Source: Bathymodiolus brooksi (Eukaryota; Mollusca; Bivalvia; Mytilida; Modiolidae). Taken from it: DNA of 64,000 bases. Made by a program: the position numbers and the translations under genes. This document shows, in pieces, positions 61,501 through 64,000 of this stretch. The stretch covers positions 30,532,494-30,596,493 of the forward strand of contig OY804575.1 in NCBI GenBank assembly GCA_963680875.1, read 5' to 3'. Numbering within the stretch: position 1 is the first letter of the stretch; each line of letters begins with the position of its first letter. Under the pieces are notes generated by a model. The model was given only the letters and a program-made list of their open reading frames with translations. It was not told the origin of the DNA and searched no databases.

Positions 61501-64000
61501 TGTCTACAGTACTTACACCATCCTAATAATAAAAAATATGTCTACAGTACTTACACCATCCTAATAATTAAAAATATGTCTACAGTACTTACACCATCCC
61601 AATAATTAAAAATATGTCTACAGTACTTACACCATCCCAATAGTTAAAAATATGTCTACAGTACTTACACCATCCCAATCATTAAAAATATGTCTACAGT
61701 ACTTACACCATCCCAATAATTAAAAATATGTCTACAGTACTTACACCATCCTAATAATAAAAAATATGTCTACAGTACTTACACCATCCTAATAATTAAA
61801 AATATGTCTACAGTACTTACACCATCCCAATAATTAAAGATATGTCTACAGTACATACACCATCCCAATAATTAGAAATATGTCTACAGTACTTACACCA
61901 TCCCAATAATTAAAAATATGTCTACAGTACTTACACCATCCTAATAATAAAAAATATGTCTACAGTACTTACACCATCCCAATAATTAAAAATATGTCTA
62001 CAGTACTTACACCATCCCAATAATTAAAAATATGTCTACAGTACTTACACCATCCCAATAATTAAAATATGTCTACAGTACTTACACCATCCTAATAATT
62101 AAAAATATGTCTACAGTACTTACACCATCCTAATAATTAAAAATATGTCTACAGTACTTACACCATCCTAATAATAAAAAATATGTCTACAGTACTTACA
62201 CCATCCTAATAATAAAAAATATGTCTACAGTACTTACACCATCCTAATAATTAAAAATATGTCTACAGTACTTACACCATCCCAATAATTAAAAATATGT
62301 CTACAGTACTTACACCATCCCAATGATTAAAATATGTCTACAGTACTTACACCATCCTAATAATTAAAAATATGTCTACAGTACTTACACCATCCTAATA
62401 ATTAAAAATATGTCTACAGTACTTACACCATCCCAATAGTTAAAAATATGTATACAGTACTTACACCATCCCAATAATTAAAAATATGTCTACAGTACTT
62501 ACACCATCCCAATAATTAAAAATATGTCTACAGTACTTACACCATCCCAATAATTAAAAATATGTCTACAGTACTTACACCATCCCAATAATTAAAAATA
62601 TGTCTACAGTACTTACACCATCCTAATAATTAAAAATATGTCTACAGTACTTACACCATCCTAATAATAAAAAAATATGTCTACAGTACTTACACCATCC
62701 TAATAATAAAAAATATGTCTACAGTACTTACACCATCCTAATAATTAAAAATATGTCTACAGTACTTACACCATCCCAATAATTAAAAATATGTCTACAG
62801 TACTTACACCATCCCAATAGTTAAAAATATGTCTACAGTACTTACACCATCCCAATCATTAAAAATATGTCTACAGTACTTACACCATCCTAATAATTAA
62901 AAATATGTCTACAGTACTTACACCATCCCAATAATTAAAAATATGTCTACAGTACTTACACCATCCCAATAATTAAAAATATGTCTACAGTACTTACACC
63001 ATCCCAATAATTAAAATATGTCTACAGTACTTACACCATCCTAATAATTAAAAATATGTCTACAGTACTTACACCATCCTAATAATTAAAAATATGTCTA
63101 CAGTACTTACACCATCCTAGTAATAAAAAATATGTCTACAGTACTTACACCATCCTAATAATAAAAAATATGTCTACAGTACTTACACCATCCTAATAAT
63201 TAAAAATATGTCTACAGTACTTACACCATCCCAATAATTAAAAATATGTCTACAGTACTTACACCATCCCAATGATTAAAATATGTCTACAGTACTTACA
63301 CCAACCTAATAATTAAAAATATGTCTACAGTACTTACACCATCCTAATAATTAAAAATATGTCTACAGTACTTACACCATCCCAATAGTTAAAAATATGT
63401 ATACAATACTTACACCATCCCAATAATTAAAAATATGTCTACAGTACTTACACCATCCCAATAATTAAAAATATGTCTACAGTACTTACACCATCCCAAT
63501 AATTAAAAATATGTCTACAGTACTTACACCATCCCAATAATTAAAAATATGTCTACAGTACTTACACCATCCCAATAATAAAAAATATGTCTACAGTACT
63601 TACACCATCCTAATAATTAAAAATATGTCTACAGTACTTACACCATCATAATAATTAAAAATATGTCTACAGTACTTACACCATCCTAATAATAAAAAAT
63701 ATGTCTACAGTACTTACACCATCCCAATAATTAAAAATATGTCTACAGTACTTACACCATCCTAATAATAAAAAATATGTCTACAGTACTTACACCATCC
63801 TAATAATTAAAGATACGTCTACAGTACATACACCATCCCAATAATTAGAAATATGTCTACAGTACTTACACCATCCCAATAATTAAAAATATGTCTACAG
63901 TACTTACACCATCCTAATAATAAAAAATATGTCTACAGTACTTACACCATCCCAATAATTAAAGACATGTCTACAGTACTTACACCATCCCAATAATAAA
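52575..64000. repeat. 38-bp satellite, about 300 copies, runs past the window end
   Basis: The unit is 38 bp: AAAAATATGTCTACAGTACT followed by TACACCATCC(C/T)AATAATT. Common variants swap C/T after CATCC, ATT/ATA before the A-run, and GTC/GTA. Marker variants show longer order: TAGTGAAAAA at 56861 and 59630, a unit with CTTACACATC at 57301 and 60070, and ATAAAAAAAT at 58721 and 61490 are each exactly 2769 bp apart. The same seven-A marker also lies at 53901, 54660 and 62667. The array fills the last visible intron of USP14. Confidence 0.97.

Noticed and set aside
52575..64000. Possible CRISPR-like or coding repeat array
   Set aside because: Units of 38 bp are head-to-tail without spacers and carry frequent stops in all frames; 38 is not a multiple of three.

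Overview
The window looks like an AT-rich invertebrate nuclear genome, most likely a mollusc and plausibly a bivalve. The evidence is a single vertebrate-like gene with many short exons and GT-AG introns, set in a dense mix of transposons, tRNA-derived SINEs, LINE fragments, long minisatellites and hairpin-ended elements with tandem cores. Those core-repeat elements resemble the 'pearl'-type elements of bivalves; that comparison is from memory. No bacterial gene, CRISPR array or operon is present.

The one recognisable host gene is USP14, the proteasome-associated ubiquitin-specific protease. It lies on the + strand. I could place 16 internal coding exons between 11312 and 51010. Their phases all agree, they total 1377 nt (459 codons), and they put the catalytic Cys at predicted residue 114, as in human. 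The first exon (a handful of codons) was not found in the window. The last exon (about 30 codons) must lie beyond position 64000, because exon 17 is followed by an unfinished satellite.

1-11.3 kb, upstream of exon 2: two foldback repeats, then a nested structure. An outer hAT-like element (1617-11008, 16-bp inverted ends, 6-bp target duplication) contains a tandem-repeat element with a 312-bp period. That element is split by a 4.9-kb hairpin-ended element with about 13 copies of a 332-bp repeat, and again by a 5'-truncated LINE with a perfect 14-bp target duplication.

11.3-35.8 kb, exons 2-14: the introns hold hAT-like elements (12246-13573, 20593-21608, 32274-33889), TA-flanked elements (14327-15301, 24203-25346, 30256-31208), foldbacks, SINE copies, a LINE remnant and further core-repeat elements (16793-17645, 18177-19154).

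35.8-41.6 kb: a 29-bp minisatellite that starts about 10 bp after the exon 14 splice donor, with higher-order spacing of 551 and 667 bp.

41.6-52.6 kb, exons 15-17: small hAT-type MITEs with 6-bp target duplications, a TTAA-flanked element carrying what looks like a spliced coding exon, another core-repeat element rich in nuclear-receptor half-sites, and a ZBED-like hAT fragment with an 8-bp target duplication.

52.6-64.0 kb: a 38-bp satellite running off the end of the window, with a duplicated block of exactly 2769 bp.

The transposon-derived coding pieces (TTF-type zinc fingers, BED-type start, hAT dimerisation domain, HIRAN-like piece, reverse transcriptase) are all fragments or broken. 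Nothing here is an intact autonomous element.
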